From: Paenibacillus pasadenensis
GTDB taxonomy: Bacteria > Bacillota > Bacilli > Paenibacillales > Paenibacillaceae
Direction of reading: 5' to 3'
Assembly (NCBI RefSeq): GCF_023715725.1
Contig: NZ_JAMBOT010000012.1
Coordinates: 1-64,000 of the forward strand
DNA length: 64,000 nucleotides
Below are positions 17,674 to 27,303 of this stretch, piece after piece. Below the pieces are notes generated by a model. It was not told the origin of the DNA and did no database searches. It saw nothing but the letters and a program-made list of their open reading frames with translations. A program made the translations under genes and the position numbers. The stretch's first letter is position 1. Every line of letters starts with the position of its first letter.

Positions 17674-18804
17674 TCAGGCGTTGACGAGCGCTTGTTTGCC
17701 GGCGAACCAGTACGTAATCAGCTGATTCAATTCTTCCTCGGCCGTATCTCTGAAGTCCTCGCCGGACTCGCGAACGAGATCATAAAGCCGTTCCATCGGC
17801 TCGCGCGGGTCGGCCTTGCGGGCTTTGGCGTCGCTTTTTATCGTATCCCATACGGAAAGCACATAGGTACGGCGGTCGATTTCCTGCTTGCCGAAGAAAT
17901 GATGCAGTCTCTCCAGCTGATCGTAAAAACGTTCGCCGAACCGCTCCATACCGTCGCCGCGCAGAAGCGCAATTTCGGCCTCGTACATCGGACGCTGCTT
18001 TTTCGGATCTTTGCCAATCCATGGCGTCTCCAAAATGAACGGCCGGCCGGCAAGCGCCTCGTGATGCACGATCGATTGGAGCGCATCATAACCGAGCCAG
18101 CCCGAACCGATTGGAGTATGGCGGTCTTTATGGGAGCCGAGCGGATTTTTGGTATCGTTGACGTGCACAACCGCGGCCTTGTCCAGCCCGACGATGCGAT
18201 CGAACTGCTCCAGTACTCCGTCCAGATCGCCTGCCAGATCATAGCCGGCGTCATGCATATGGCAAGTGTCAAGGCAGACCGTCAGGCGGTTGTTGTTTTG
18301 AACCTTGTCCATGATCGCCGCCAGCTCCTCGAACGTGCGGCCGATTTCGGTGCCTTTGCCCGCCATCGTTTCCAGCGCAATATTGACATCCGTCTCTTCC
18401 ACGCCGGACAATACCTCGTTCAGACCTTCGGCGATCCGGTTGATGCCGAACTCCGCATCCTTATCCGTATAGGCGCCAGGGTGCAGCACGATGTTGCGCA
18501 CGCCGATCGCATGGGTACGGCGGATTTCTTCCTGCAAAAAGCGAACCGCGAGCTCAAAGGTGTCTTCCTTATAAGAGCCGAGATTAATGATATATGGCGC
18601 ATGCACGACAATTTCTCCAATGCCTGCGCTTTCCATCAGCTGTTTGCCTTCCTCTATATATAGGGAATCAATCGGTTTTCGCCTCGTATTTTGCGGCGCG
18701 CCGGTATAGATCATAAATGAGCTGGAACCGTACGAAATGGCCTCCTGAGCCGCTGTAACCAGTCCTTTATCGCTAAAGGATACATGAGAGCCGATTTTTA
18801 GCAT
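17674..18804 (-). CDS. nfo: Endonuclease IV with C-terminal extension
   Basis: A 376-residue apurinic/apyrimidinic endonuclease of base-excision repair. The TIM-barrel metal ligands are all visible: HAPYIINL near 70, VLHPGAYTD near 107, ALETMAGKG near 144, CLDTCHMHDAGYD near 180, HVNDTKNPLGSHKDRH near 215, and LETPW near 258. Usual endonuclease IV proteins are about 280-300 residues; here some 85 extra residues (GERFYDQLERLHHFFGKQEID... to the end) form a charged helical tail of unknown function. It is transcribed toward purU with a 49-base gap. Confidence 0.95.
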   Translation of the reverse strand: MLKIGSHVSFSDKGLVTAAQEAISYGSSSFMIYTGAPQNTRRKPIDSLYIEEGKQLMESAGIGEIVVHAPYIINLGSYKEDTFELAVRFLQEEIRRTHAIGVRNIVLHPGAYTDKDAEFGINRIAEGLNEVLSGVEETDVNIALETMAGKGTEIGRTFEELAAIMDKVQNNNRLTVCLDTCHMHDAGYDLAGDLDGVLEQFDRIVGLDKAAVVHVNDTKNPLGSHKDRHTPIGSGWLGYDALQSIVHHEALAGRPFILETPWIGKDPKKQRPMYEAEIALLRGDGMERFGERFYDQLERLHHFFGKQEIDRRTYVLSVWDTIKSDAKARKADPREPMERLYDLVRESGEDFRDTAEEELNQLITYWFAGKQALVNA

Positions 18805-18914
18805 GCTTCAACCGCCCTTCGAAAATAATTTAAGAAAACAATTAGTCTTATTCTACAGGGTGCATCGAAATAAAGCTAGGAATCGGCTATAATTTGGATG
18901 AGGTGACTCCATTA

Positions 18915-19352
18915 ATGAAGGATACTCCAGAATGGTTTATGTTTTTTATCGTTTTTTGGGCGTTTGTGATGGTTGGCTCGATGGCTATAGGCGGTTATTT
19001 TATGTTCCGCAAATTCCTGAAGGTGCTTCCGAAACGCGACGGCAAGTCCAAGCTGGACTGGCAAAACTACTGGGTTGATCGAAGCCGCAGCATGTGGACC
19101 GAGGATGCCAAGGAGCTGCTAGAGGAGCTCGTTTCCCCTGTTCCGGGGCCGTTCCGTGATATCGCCAAACATTCCATTGCGGCCAGAATCGGACAAGTCG
19201 CCGTTGAAAGCGGTTCGAGCGAAGTGACCCGCGCCCATTGCATAGAAGGTTATATTCGCGCTACGCCGAAGCGGGATTACCGGAGTCTTGTTACCTTTCT
19301 CGACAAGCGCGGTATTGACTACTCGGCCTATCATCACTTGCTGAACCGCTGA
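18915..19352 (+). CDS. DUF2621 membrane protein, YneK-like
   Basis: A 145-residue protein with one N-terminal membrane helix (FMFFIVFWAFVMVGSMAIGGYFMF) and a cytosolic domain with the family signature FRKFLKVLPKRDGKSKLDWQNYW and ELVSPVPGPFRDIAKHSIA...YIRATPKRDY. This matches B. subtilis YneK (DUF2621) nearly end to end. Function is unknown. The ATG at 18915 has a GAGGTG site 9 bases upstream and is preferred to a TTG at 18894. Confidence 0.85.
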   Translation: MKDTPEWFMFFIVFWAFVMVGSMAIGGYFMFRKFLKVLPKRDGKSKLDWQNYWVDRSRSMWTEDAKELLEELVSPVPGPFRDIAKHSIAARIGQVAVESGSSEVTRAHCIEGYIRATPKRDYRSLVTFLDKRGIDYSAYHHLLNR

Positions 19353-19484
19353 TGGAATACGCAAGCATTACTTGAATCTCCACAGCTTCGCGGGTGCTTA
19401 GTTAATTCAGGTCATAGGTGCGGATTGGCGCTCTTCCAGCAAGGGTAAGAAAAGGTAGCGAATACTACCTTGGAGGTGCCCACG

Positions 19485-19991
19485 ATGAACCTGATGATGA
19501 CAAGACGTTTAAACGGAAAAAGAAAAAACAGCCTGGCGCCAGCGAGCATCGCGCTTGCATCCATGCTGCTGCTTGCCGCAGGCTGCGGCGTTCAGAGCAA
19601 TTCCTCCGCCAATACACAGAACACGGCAGGCAGCGGAATCGTGGACGGCTCATCTGACGTAGGGCCAGACTCCGCAGGCGAACCGGTTGCAGAAGCTACG
19701 CCGACTCCTGATAAGCCTGATCCTGGTCAAAAAAACGAGACACCTGCTACCCAGTCCCAGGAGCAGCAGGGTACGGGAACGTTTAATGGATTGGCGGACG
19801 GACATTCCGCAGAGATTGAAACAAAGACGGATACAATTGTTTTCCAGGCGGCCACGGAGCAAATGGAGCAAATGAAAAACTTCGAATTCGGCGACTCCGT
19901 CAAATTCCGCTATATCGTTAAAGAAATCGAAACCGATACCGGGAGCAAGGTGAAGCAACCTTGGCTTATCTCCATTGAAAAACAATCTTGA
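19485..19991 (+). CDS. Lipoprotein of unknown function
   Basis: A 168-residue secreted protein with a long positively charged leader (TRRLNGKRKNS), a hydrophobic stretch and a lipobox LLLAAGC, then a Ser/Pro/Asp-rich linker and a small conserved-looking domain (GTFNGLADGHSAEIETKTDTIVFQ...KFRYIVKE) of the kind found in several Paenibacillus lipoproteins. GGAGGTG stands 7 bases before the ATG. It is followed after 28 bases by an epimerase gene, possibly in one transcript. I do not recognise a function. Confidence 0.75.
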   Translation: MNLMMTRRLNGKRKNSLAPASIALASMLLLAAGCGVQSNSSANTQNTAGSGIVDGSSDVGPDSAGEPVAEATPTPDKPDPGQKNETPATQSQEQQGTGTFNGLADGHSAEIETKTDTIVFQAATEQMEQMKNFEFGDSVKFRYIVKEIETDTGSKVKQPWLISIEKQS

Positions 19992-20019
19992 TAATGGAAA
20001 CGGAGCGGAGGGGTGCAGA

Positions 20020-20943
20020 TTGAACATCGCGGTTACAGGCGGCACCGGCTTTGTCGGACAGGCACTTATAGAGGCTTTAAGTGAGGCGGGACATTCCGGC
20101 TGGATTATATCCCGCTCGGCGGAGAACAAAGCTTCCGGCACTGGGCTTAGCCCAGCCGGGAGCTTTGTTCAAATTAGCTGGCAGCAGCTTGAGAAAGATC
20201 CGCTTCTGCTGAAAGGCGTTGATGCGGTTGTTAATCTGGCTGGAGAAACTATTAGCCAGCGTTGGACCAATGCTGCGAAACAGCGCATACGCAGCTCTCG
20301 AATAAACGCCGCTTCTGCGTTGTCCGCTGCGCTTAACCGAGCGGGCCTGACGCCTGATGTGCTTGTGCAGGCATCTGGAGTCAATGCATACGGCTTTTCG
20401 GATTCCGCAACATTTACCGAGGATAGCCCGGTTTCGGAGGGCGACTTTTTAGCTTCGGTTGTACGGGACTGGGAGCATGCAGCACGAGCAATTCCCGCGA
20501 AACGAATTGCACTGCTTCGCTTTGGCATCGTATTGGGGGCATCGGGCGGCGCCCTGCCGAGCATGCTGCTCCCCTTCCGCATGATGGCGGGCGGCCCGTT
20601 GGGCAGCGGTGATCAATGGATATCATGGATACATAAACAAGATTTGATTCGGCTTATTATTCATACGCTGGAGCATCCATCGCTTGAAGGAGCCGTTAAT
20701 GCCGTATCGCCTGAGCCAGTCCGCAACAGCGAGTTCGGCAGAGCTGCCGCAGCTGCTCTTGGCCGGCCCTATTGGCTAGTTGCACCTGCAACTCCGTTGC
20801 GGCTCCTGCTCGGCGAAATGTCCGAGCTGCTCTTGAAAGGACAGAAGGTGCTCCCGGCTAAAGCTATCTCATCAGGCTTTCAATTCCGGCATCCCTCCAT
20901 CAGTGAAGCGTTGAACGACCTGGTTGGCAAGCATTCATCGTGA
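20020..20943 (+). CDS. TIGR01777-type sugar-epimerase-like protein (YfhF family)
   Basis: A 307-residue short-chain dehydrogenase-type protein. The NAD(P) motif VTGGTGFVGQAL is at residues 5-16; AVVNLAGETISQRWT and the C-terminal DUF1731-like block (VLPAKAISSGFQFRHPSISEAL) define the YfhF/TIGR01777 group. These are called epimerases but the reaction is not established. The start is a TTG at 20020 preceded by GGAGGGG, which places the glycine motif at the normal distance. The gene converges on the Tad operon with no clear terminator between them. Confidence 0.9.
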   Translation: MNIAVTGGTGFVGQALIEALSEAGHSGWIISRSAENKASGTGLSPAGSFVQISWQQLEKDPLLLKGVDAVVNLAGETISQRWTNAAKQRIRSSRINAASALSAALNRAGLTPDVLVQASGVNAYGFSDSATFTEDSPVSEGDFLASVVRDWEHAARAIPAKRIALLRFGIVLGASGGALPSMLLPFRMMAGGPLGSGDQWISWIHKQDLIRLIIHTLEHPSLEGAVNAVSPEPVRNSEFGRAAAAALGRPYWLVAPATPLRLLLGEMSELLLKGQKVLPAKAISSGFQFRHPSISEALNDLVGKHSS

Positions 20944-20969
20944 AGGCTTCTCACTCCGCAACCATACCT

Positions 20970-22796
20970 TTAACCTGCCCTGCTTGATTCATGCTGTTCA
21001 AACGAATAGATACCGGCGCCTGCAAGCTGAAGAACGTCCCCGTTCTCCAGCTTGTATTTTTTATAAGGAATCATCATTCTGCCGTTTAATAACGATCCGT
21101 TCCGCGAGCCAAGATCCTTTGCCGTGCAGCCGTCAGGGCCGCAATAGACTTCCAGATGCAACCGCGATATTCCATTTGTAGAGTCGACCCATTGCGCCGC
21201 TTCATTAGAACGCCCTATTGTGGTAGTTCCAGCGGGCAGCTCCATGCTCTCCTTAACGCCGTCCCGGTTGCGTACGAGCCGTCTGCTCTCAGATCGGCCG
21301 GACTTTTCGTTGTTAACCCCGAGCAATACGGTCCGTTCCGAGTTACTGGCTGCAGCAATCCGCGTATCCGCTTTTGTTTGTTGAATCTGCAAAATCGCTT
21401 GATTGTTATGACCGCCCGATGTGCTCAATGCTGCACCTTGTTGCTTCAGTCTAGTTGAAGCGGCTTGCTTCAACGTGTCGGCTTCGTCTCCATAAACAGG
21501 CTTTTGAAACCGTGTTTCCACGTTGCCTAAGGCATCCGGCCTTTCTTTTGACCCACTGTGTCGCTCTTCCTCCATATGCTCCGGGGTTTCCGCTTGGGCC
21601 CAGCGTTGTCCGCCCTTAAAGGCAAGCGGCCCTGAATCCGGCTCAAATTTCAACTCGGAATTTGCCTCCCGTATACTGCCGTGCCCTGCTTCCAGCTCCG
21701 AGGCTTCGCGTTTTCTCCAGATTCGAACAAGCACTGCGCAGGCCAGCAAAGCGGCGCCGATGCAAATGATTTGATTCGATTTTGTTGGATTGCTTCCGTA
21801 CAGAAGCTTCCAGGGCAGCGCCGCAAAAGCAGCTGTCGCAAGGGTAAGGACAGCCCGGTTTGGCGTTTTTTTAACCATTAGTTCCGTCTCGTCCAATATA
21901 ACGGACTCTGAAGCAGGCAGGGGCAGAAGCTCCTCTGCCGTACGCACTCCCATTCGTCTCCCCTTCAGACCGGACAGCAAACTTTGCTCCTCCGTCATAT
22001 GCTTGCGTACAAACGCTTGACCTAACCCATCCATCCCAGCCGATCGCTCCTGAGAAAAGCTTGAATCAAAAGAGCTAGGCTTCATCGTTTCGCTGCTATC
22101 CGAAACACGCCCCGGGTCGGATATTCGTTGAGAATTTGAACCACGATTTTTATCTGCTGAACGGCTTGAATCCGACAGAAAACTTTCACTCAGATCATTG
22201 CCGTTAGCGACGGATTGAATTCCGTTAATGTTAACAGACAGTATCAATAATCTCTGCTTCAGCCTGGAAAGCGGGACTTTTTCGTCTCCTATTTCCTTTA
22301 GAACGGAGGGCAGCTCCATATCGGTACGCCTCGCCGATCCTGCGCAAATTGCTGCCAAAGCAAGCAATCTTGCCCGTAGCGGCAAGTCCTGCACCGTTTC
22401 CGCGCGCATCGGAACATACACCATCCCAGAATCGTTCCATGTCTCGCCGACAAATATAAACGATTCGTCCAGCAGCAAATTATCCGGAACAAGCAGACAG
22501 GACCGGCATTCCTCTACCGCCGAAATAATCCCGTATAACAACTGATAAAGCTCATCCGGCCCTTGCAAGCCTTCCTCGATTCGCTGCTTCAGCATTCTTT
22601 TGCCGGTTAACCGGTAACGCAGTCGAATCGTACCGTTGGTGTCCTCCCATTCGATTGGCAGAAGGCCGGGGACTCGAACATCTTCCAGCATCGCGAGCTC
22701 CATATCTTCCAATTCATTTCTCGAAATCCCTCCAGCCCGCGTCAGAATAAGCTCATGTTCCCGATTCCATTCATAATCAGCCTGAAAAAAGCGCAT
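20970..22796 (-). CDS. DUF6382 and FHA domain membrane protein of Tad locus
   Basis: A 608-residue protein. The N-terminal ~200 residues match the DUF6382-type domain found in Firmicute Tad loci (WNREHELILTRAGGISRNELE..). A low-complexity Ser/Arg-rich linker and two membrane segments (AVLTLATAAFAALPW; IICIGAALLACAVLVRIW) follow, and the end is an FHA domain (TTIGRSNEAAQWV, GISRLHLEVY, LGSRNGSLLNGR), which binds phosphothreonine. It is last in the pilus operon and may connect assembly to a Ser/Thr kinase. The start at 22796 (MRFFQAD) has an AGGGAATGGGAG site. Its exact role is unknown. Confidence 0.82.
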   Translation of the reverse strand: MRFFQADYEWNREHELILTRAGGISRNELEDMELAMLEDVRVPGLLPIEWEDTNGTIRLRYRLTGKRMLKQRIEEGLQGPDELYQLLYGIISAVEECRSCLLVPDNLLLDESFIFVGETWNDSGMVYVPMRAETVQDLPLRARLLALAAICAGSARRTDMELPSVLKEIGDEKVPLSRLKQRLLILSVNINGIQSVANGNDLSESFLSDSSRSADKNRGSNSQRISDPGRVSDSSETMKPSSFDSSFSQERSAGMDGLGQAFVRKHMTEEQSLLSGLKGRRMGVRTAEELLPLPASESVILDETELMVKKTPNRAVLTLATAAFAALPWKLLYGSNPTKSNQIICIGAALLACAVLVRIWRKREASELEAGHGSIREANSELKFEPDSGPLAFKGGQRWAQAETPEHMEEERHSGSKERPDALGNVETRFQKPVYGDEADTLKQAASTRLKQQGAALSTSGGHNNQAILQIQQTKADTRIAAASNSERTVLLGVNNEKSGRSESRRLVRNRDGVKESMELPAGTTTIGRSNEAAQWVDSTNGISRLHLEVYCGPDGCTAKDLGSRNGSLLNGRMMIPYKKYKLENGDVLQLAGAGIYSFEQHESSRAG

Positions 22797-22847
22797 GCTC
22801 CCATTCCCTTTCCGTTCTCCTCTAATCATCCATAGCCGCTCCTTGTG

Positions 22848-23330
22848 TCAAGCCAATAGCTTCATAACAATTGCAGCCGGCAATACGGCCAGCATGAATG
22901 GAAACCGTACTAGGGTCTGTTTCCTAACACTCTCCGTATCCGACAACTCCGCCGGTTTAAACCGGACAGCTTTAACGGCCAGCAAGTAGATTCCGCCGCC
23001 AATTCCGCCAAGGAGCATGGAATATAACATTAGCTCCAGCACGGAAGCAGCGCCAAGCCACGCTCCGGCTGCTCCAAATAACTTCACGTCTCCTGCACCG
23101 ATGCCACGAAGCAAATAAAGCACCAGCAGCGGAAGAAATCCTGCCGCCGCGCCTAACATCGCTTGCCAAAAACCGTCCCAACCGTTTGAAATCGAATGCA
23201 GCAGCAATCCGCCAACGAAAAAACCGCCTGTTAGAATGTTGGGTATACGCATGGTGCGCACATCAGACCAAAACGCCGCTCCAAGCAGCAGAGCTGTGCC
23301 GCTCCAAATTAAGCCTGACAAATACGTCAT
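22848..23330 (-). CDS. Type IV prepilin peptidase (A24 family, CpaA/TadV)
   Basis: A 160-residue membrane aspartyl protease that removes the leader of Flp pilins. The two catalytic aspartates are visible in FWSDVRTMRIPN (Asp23) and the GxGD motif GIGAGDVKLF (near 80). It lacks the methyltransferase domain of longer prepilin peptidases, as is normal in Tad systems. An AGGGAAGG site directly precedes the ATG. It is surrounded by Tad genes on both sides. Confidence 0.93.
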   Translation of the reverse strand: MTYLSGLIWSGTALLLGAAFWSDVRTMRIPNILTGGFFVGGLLLHSISNGWDGFWQAMLGAAAGFLPLLVLYLLRGIGAGDVKLFGAAGAWLGAASVLELMLYSMLLGGIGGGIYLLAVKAVRFKPAELSDTESVRKQTLVRFPFMLAVLPAAIVMKLLA

Positions 23331-23359
23331 CCTTCCCTGATAAGATCATAAAATCCGGC

Positions 23360-24319
23360 TCATCCAGCTTTTTTCTGAACATGAAACGGCATGGTCGCCG
23401 TACCTCCATCTGAACTAGTTACGATGACTTCCCAAATGCCGGCTGTGGTGTTTCCCGAGACGAGCCAAGTCCACTCCACCCTGCCGGTGGAATCGGCCGT
23501 CTTGGTTCCGACGTGGCGCGATACACTGTTTCCGCTTTTGTAGCGCACCTCCAGCGTTACCTGTGCGCCGGGTGCGGCAACAGCAGTTAACGTTGCTTTG
23601 CGTCCCGGTTTTGCAGGCACAGGCGTAAGTCCGGTAATTCGAACGGTTCCTTGCTCCGGGCCCAGTACTTTACCTGCTGCGGCAGGAATTGAATCCGCCA
23701 TCCACACTCGCTCCATAGCGGTTCTGCGAAGGATAATTTTCTCGCCTGTGAACGGTACCCGGATCGGAAATTCATATTCCGCCTCCAACAGCAAAAAAGC
23801 ATTTTCTCCGGTTGTTAAATCCGGCAGCTGAACACGGGAAAGGCTCAGCCTTTCCTTATTTAGCAACGTGTTCTCCGCAGACTCCCGCAGCAAAGGCTCC
23901 AGCGCTGGCCGGGCTGCTTCGCTCGCTGCCCAATCCACCGCAGGCTGCCAGTTGCCATTAAGCACCGCTTCAGTCAGCTGGCCCGCAGGCATAGGTAGAT
24001 GACCTGCTGCTTGAGCTGCAGCTTCGCTCCACGCCGGCAGAGGGAGTTGGCTCGCCGCCTGCGCTGCATTCAGCCTTGCATCCAGCTCCTGCCGCAGCAG
24101 CTGAGCAGGTCTGATATGGGCGGCAATCTGCTTGGCGGTGTTGTCCACGGTCCTCTGCAGCGCTGTCTCCGTTGTCGCAAGCTGGATAAATGCTGATAAA
24201 AAGACAAGCAGCAGCAGGAAAATCGGTAAAACCAGCGCAGCTTCCAGCAGTATAGAGCCCTGCTCGCTGCGCATGATTGCGGCTTTAGTACGACCATCCC
24301 GCAAGCGAAGTCGCTTCAT
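23360..24319 (-). CDS. TadE-like pseudopilin with C-terminal Ig-like domain
   Basis: A 319-residue protein with a TadE-type N-terminus: EQGSILLEAALVLPIFLLLLVFLSAFIQLA (a membrane helix with the Glu after a Gly typical of pilin-like proteins). The last ~90 residues (RITGLTPVPAKPGRKATLTAVAAPGAQVTLEV...GIWEVIVTSSDGGTATMPF) look like an Ig-type beta domain, which suggests a surface-exposed tip or adhesin role. The ATG at 24319 has AGGAGG 5 bases upstream and overlaps the preceding gene by 35 bases. Confidence 0.8.
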   Translation of the reverse strand: MKRLRLRDGRTKAAIMRSEQGSILLEAALVLPIFLLLLVFLSAFIQLATTETALQRTVDNTAKQIAAHIRPAQLLRQELDARLNAAQAASQLPLPAWSEAAAQAAGHLPMPAGQLTEAVLNGNWQPAVDWAASEAARPALEPLLRESAENTLLNKERLSLSRVQLPDLTTGENAFLLLEAEYEFPIRVPFTGEKIILRRTAMERVWMADSIPAAAGKVLGPEQGTVRITGLTPVPAKPGRKATLTAVAAPGAQVTLEVRYKSGNSVSRHVGTKTADSTGRVEWTWLVSGNTTAGIWEVIVTSSDGGTATMPFHVQKKAG

Positions 24320-26588
24320 ATCGTCCTCCTGACACTTGTCCATCCAGAACGCCGCTCGCTCCGACGAGCTTCGTAAGCCCCGGCAAAAACCAAAGCGGCA
24401 GCGAACCCTGCATGGCGACGGAAGCCCCAGTAGGAATTTCAGACAGCTTTGCTCCGGTACGGTGTTCAATGATACCGGTCATCCGGCTTAACTGAGCATT
24501 GCCCGAGCCATGCATAATAGAGAAAAACCGCATGTAATCCAAATAAGTCAGCTTTGCCGGAGCATACTTGGAGAGCTCAACCTCGCCAACCGTGGTTAAG
24601 GATTTGAAATCTTGCAATGTTTGCTGCAAGCCATATACAACGGACATGGCAAGCACAAGCAGCGGATTGCCTGCACCCTTATTAACAATGAGGCCTTCCA
24701 TCGTGCGAATAGCAAGCCGCAGCGCGAACAGCTCCCCGTAAGCCGCTGCAAGATTGCCTGCCGGATTGCTGAATCCATATAAAATGTATTCCAGCTCCTG
24801 ATATTCAATTGAGGTTAGCTCGGTGGCACCGCTTTGCGCCATGCCGCCTGCAAATAAGGTTTGAAGTCTGCGCGGGTCCATGGAAGTAAATCTTCGAGCC
24901 GCATACTCAGCGGCAAGCAGCCGCTCTCCGCCTGCTCCCAACATTGAACTCAAGCCGTCCATAACGCTGCCGCCAAGTTTTTGGGATTGAGCGGCTGCTT
25001 CGTCAGCGCCTGATGAATTCTGGATACGCTGCTCTTGATTCTGTTTGATAGACGTTTCGTCCTGTGGAGGGCCTCCAGAAAGGAGCCTTTCGTTGAAAAT
25101 CCTGTTATTTTCAGCGAGCCGTTCCACTTTTTGAAACAGCTCCAGTTCAGCGGCGGATGCTTTGAGGCTGTTGAAACCATCCAATAGCTCCCTTGCCTGC
25201 CTCCATAATGAAGCGGCCTTCTTTTTCTCCGCTTCCCGCTGCCGCTTGCTGCTATCCGTATTGGTGACAAGATTTTTCAATCGCTCCATGTCCCGGCCGG
25301 GATCGATATAAGCCTGCCAATACAGGGATAACCGCTCCTGCAAATCCCCGGCATCTCCTTTCAGCAGCGGAATCTGCAGCGGGTCATGCTTCGCAAGAGC
25401 TCCTTCAAGCCGTTTGCCCGCTTCTCTGGCGTCTGCGGCAAATAGCCGAAACCTCTCCGCTTGGCTCTCAAGAAGCTGCTGAGTCTCATCAAACCAGCTT
25501 TGTCCAAGCAGCAGGCTGGAGGCATCCGCAACCCCCGTTCCGATATCAGGGGCCCCCGACTTGTCACTTGCTCCCGGCTCACGCGCAGCAGTTCTTGGCG
25601 GTGCGGAAGCAGCATTCGTGGAAGAGCGGTTAGCAAGCGTTTCTAAAGCTTTTTCCTCTTGGTGCGCCAGCATAAATTGTTCGCGTGCTTTATCGGTGAG
25701 CCGCTGGTGCTGATCCGCAGCCGCGGCAATATCAAGCAGCCTTGACGCCGCCTCTCCCGCATTAGCCTCATACTGCTGAATACGCTGCGTATTTAGCTCG
25801 GGAAAAGCCGGGGGCTGCACAACTGAAGCAGTTACCGTCTGCAATGCAGCATTGTAGGCATCCATTGCTGCATTATCCATCGTAATCCAGGCCAGATAAC
25901 TTCCGTATCCGTCCGCAGCTTCTTTGAAGGTTGCGGCAGCCGCTCCCGCACCGGCAAGCGGCACCAGCTTGTCTGCAGCCGTTTCTCTTCCTAACGCGGC
26001 GGCGGCATCCAATTGACCCATCATCTCGGACAGAGCTTTTTGCCGGCGCTCAAAAATCTTCTCCGCCTGCTGTATCGTATCAACCGTTGCAGCTGTTTGC
26101 TTCATGGATGGCTGAAGCGGTCGAAACTTATCCAGCAGCTCAATTGTCAGGTCAATCGGCCCTTTATACTTCATTTCCTGCTCTATCTGACGGCGCAATA
26201 CAGGCCATTCCCCCAGCATTAGAGCAGGCTGCACCGAGCTCTCCCTCACTTCCATTTTCAGCATGTCGAACGTTCGGACCTGACTCTCTCCAGAAGGCGT
26301 AGAGCTATTCAAGCTGCCTGCTACCGCTTGCGCCAGAAGCTCATCCGCGCTGCTGCCTCCCCGTCCAAACAGGCCGTACCGTTCATAGAGCTGCTCATCA
26401 TATGCGGAAAGAACCGAGCGAACAGACGACTGTGCCGCACTGTCGAGCTTGTAACGAAATGCCGCAATCCTTGAAAAATCAATCAACAGAGCCATGAGCA
26501 GGAGGACTGCGGACACGACCATGCAGGTCCACACCGTTACGGCGCCAGAGGCGTCTGTACACCGCCGTCCCCAAATGCTTTTAGCCAT
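24285..26588 (-). CDS. Large TadG/TadE-like pilus-associated protein
   Basis: A 767-residue protein with an N-terminal pilin-like membrane segment (GAVTVWTCMVVSAVLLLMALLIDFSRIAAF) and a very long extracellular region rich in Ala, Gln, Glu and Arg, probably mostly helical with coiled coils. It starts like TadG proteins (GAVTV) but no von Willebrand domain is visible. I use the ATG at 26588; an ATG at 26624 is also possible, and neither has a strong ribosome site. It follows the small TadE gene closely and overlaps the next gene, so it is in the operon. Confidence 0.72.
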   Translation of the reverse strand: MAKSIWGRRCTDASGAVTVWTCMVVSAVLLLMALLIDFSRIAAFRYKLDSAAQSSVRSVLSAYDEQLYERYGLFGRGGSSADELLAQAVAGSLNSSTPSGESQVRTFDMLKMEVRESSVQPALMLGEWPVLRRQIEQEMKYKGPIDLTIELLDKFRPLQPSMKQTAATVDTIQQAEKIFERRQKALSEMMGQLDAAAALGRETAADKLVPLAGAGAAAATFKEAADGYGSYLAWITMDNAAMDAYNAALQTVTASVVQPPAFPELNTQRIQQYEANAGEAASRLLDIAAAADQHQRLTDKAREQFMLAHQEEKALETLANRSSTNAASAPPRTAAREPGASDKSGAPDIGTGVADASSLLLGQSWFDETQQLLESQAERFRLFAADAREAGKRLEGALAKHDPLQIPLLKGDAGDLQERLSLYWQAYIDPGRDMERLKNLVTNTDSSKRQREAEKKKAASLWRQARELLDGFNSLKASAAELELFQKVERLAENNRIFNERLLSGGPPQDETSIKQNQEQRIQNSSGADEAAAQSQKLGGSVMDGLSSMLGAGGERLLAAEYAARRFTSMDPRRLQTLFAGGMAQSGATELTSIEYQELEYILYGFSNPAGNLAAAYGELFALRLAIRTMEGLIVNKGAGNPLLVLAMSVVYGLQQTLQDFKSLTTVGEVELSKYAPAKLTYLDYMRFFSIMHGSGNAQLSRMTGIIEHRTGAKLSEIPTGASVAMQGSLPLWFLPGLTKLVGASGVLDGQVSGGRYEATSLAGWSY

Positions 26589-26604
26589 CTCATTCCGTTC
26601 TCGT

Positions 26605-27303
26605 TCACGGCCTGCCCGAGGCATAATCTGTCAGCGCCTTTCCAGCCGAAGCCGCATTGATTTCTCTCGAAGCTTGGAATTTGGCGGTATAATAGCGAAC
26701 CAGATCGACCGACCGAATGAATTCCACGGGATCTATAACAGCTGCGGAAGCTGTTACTTGCGCCAGACTTCCGTTGCTGCCCGGCAGCGAAAACGGGAGC
26801 TTCAGTGCCGCTTCGGCTCGGCGGCTCAGCGTTTCCCGACGATAGGTCAGCTGCCCCCGAAGCTGAGGCGACAGCCGATGCGCGGACTTGCTCAGCTTGC
26901 TCTCGGCAAGCGAGCCAGCTTCCTTGCCGCTGACAGGAAGAGATACCAATGCCGCTTCAGAATCCTCGTTGGCCGTTTGGACAGAGCTGAGCAGCCCGTG
27001 AAGCAGACTGTCCTCAGCAAGTCTCCAATACAGCCCGTCATCCTCGCCAGCGGGCGGCAGCCCGGAATCGCCTCGTTTGCTATTGTCCCAAAGAAATACA
27101 GCCGCTTCAGCCGCTCTTGCAGCAGCGCTCTGTACAACTCCGCCTTGAAAAAGAATCAGCGCTGAAATAAGCCAGGTTAGCGTGACAGCCATCAGCAGCG
27201 GAAACACTGAAACCGCCTCTAACGTGTGGCTCCCCTGATCATTCTGGAGAAGCCTTCGCCATAAATGGCCGCAGTTATTCAAAAATCGTGTTTGCTTGAT
27301 CAT
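26605..27303 (-). CDS. TadE-like minor pilin
   Basis: A 232-residue protein with a pilin-like N-terminus (DQGSHTLEAVSVFPLLMAVTLTWLISALILF): a Gly-Ser boundary, a Glu a few residues in, and a membrane helix. The rest is a soluble domain with no recognised motif. It overlaps the flp gene by 29 bases and is followed by the large TadG-like gene. It is most likely a minor subunit of the Flp pilus. Confidence 0.75.
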   Translation of the reverse strand: MIKQTRFLNNCGHLWRRLLQNDQGSHTLEAVSVFPLLMAVTLTWLISALILFQGGVVQSAAARAAEAAVFLWDNSKRGDSGLPPAGEDDGLYWRLAEDSLLHGLLSSVQTANEDSEAALVSLPVSGKEAGSLAESKLSKSAHRLSPQLRGQLTYRRETLSRRAEAALKLPFSLPGSNGSLAQVTASAAVIDPVEFIRSVDLVRYYTAKFQASREINAASAGKALTDYASGRP

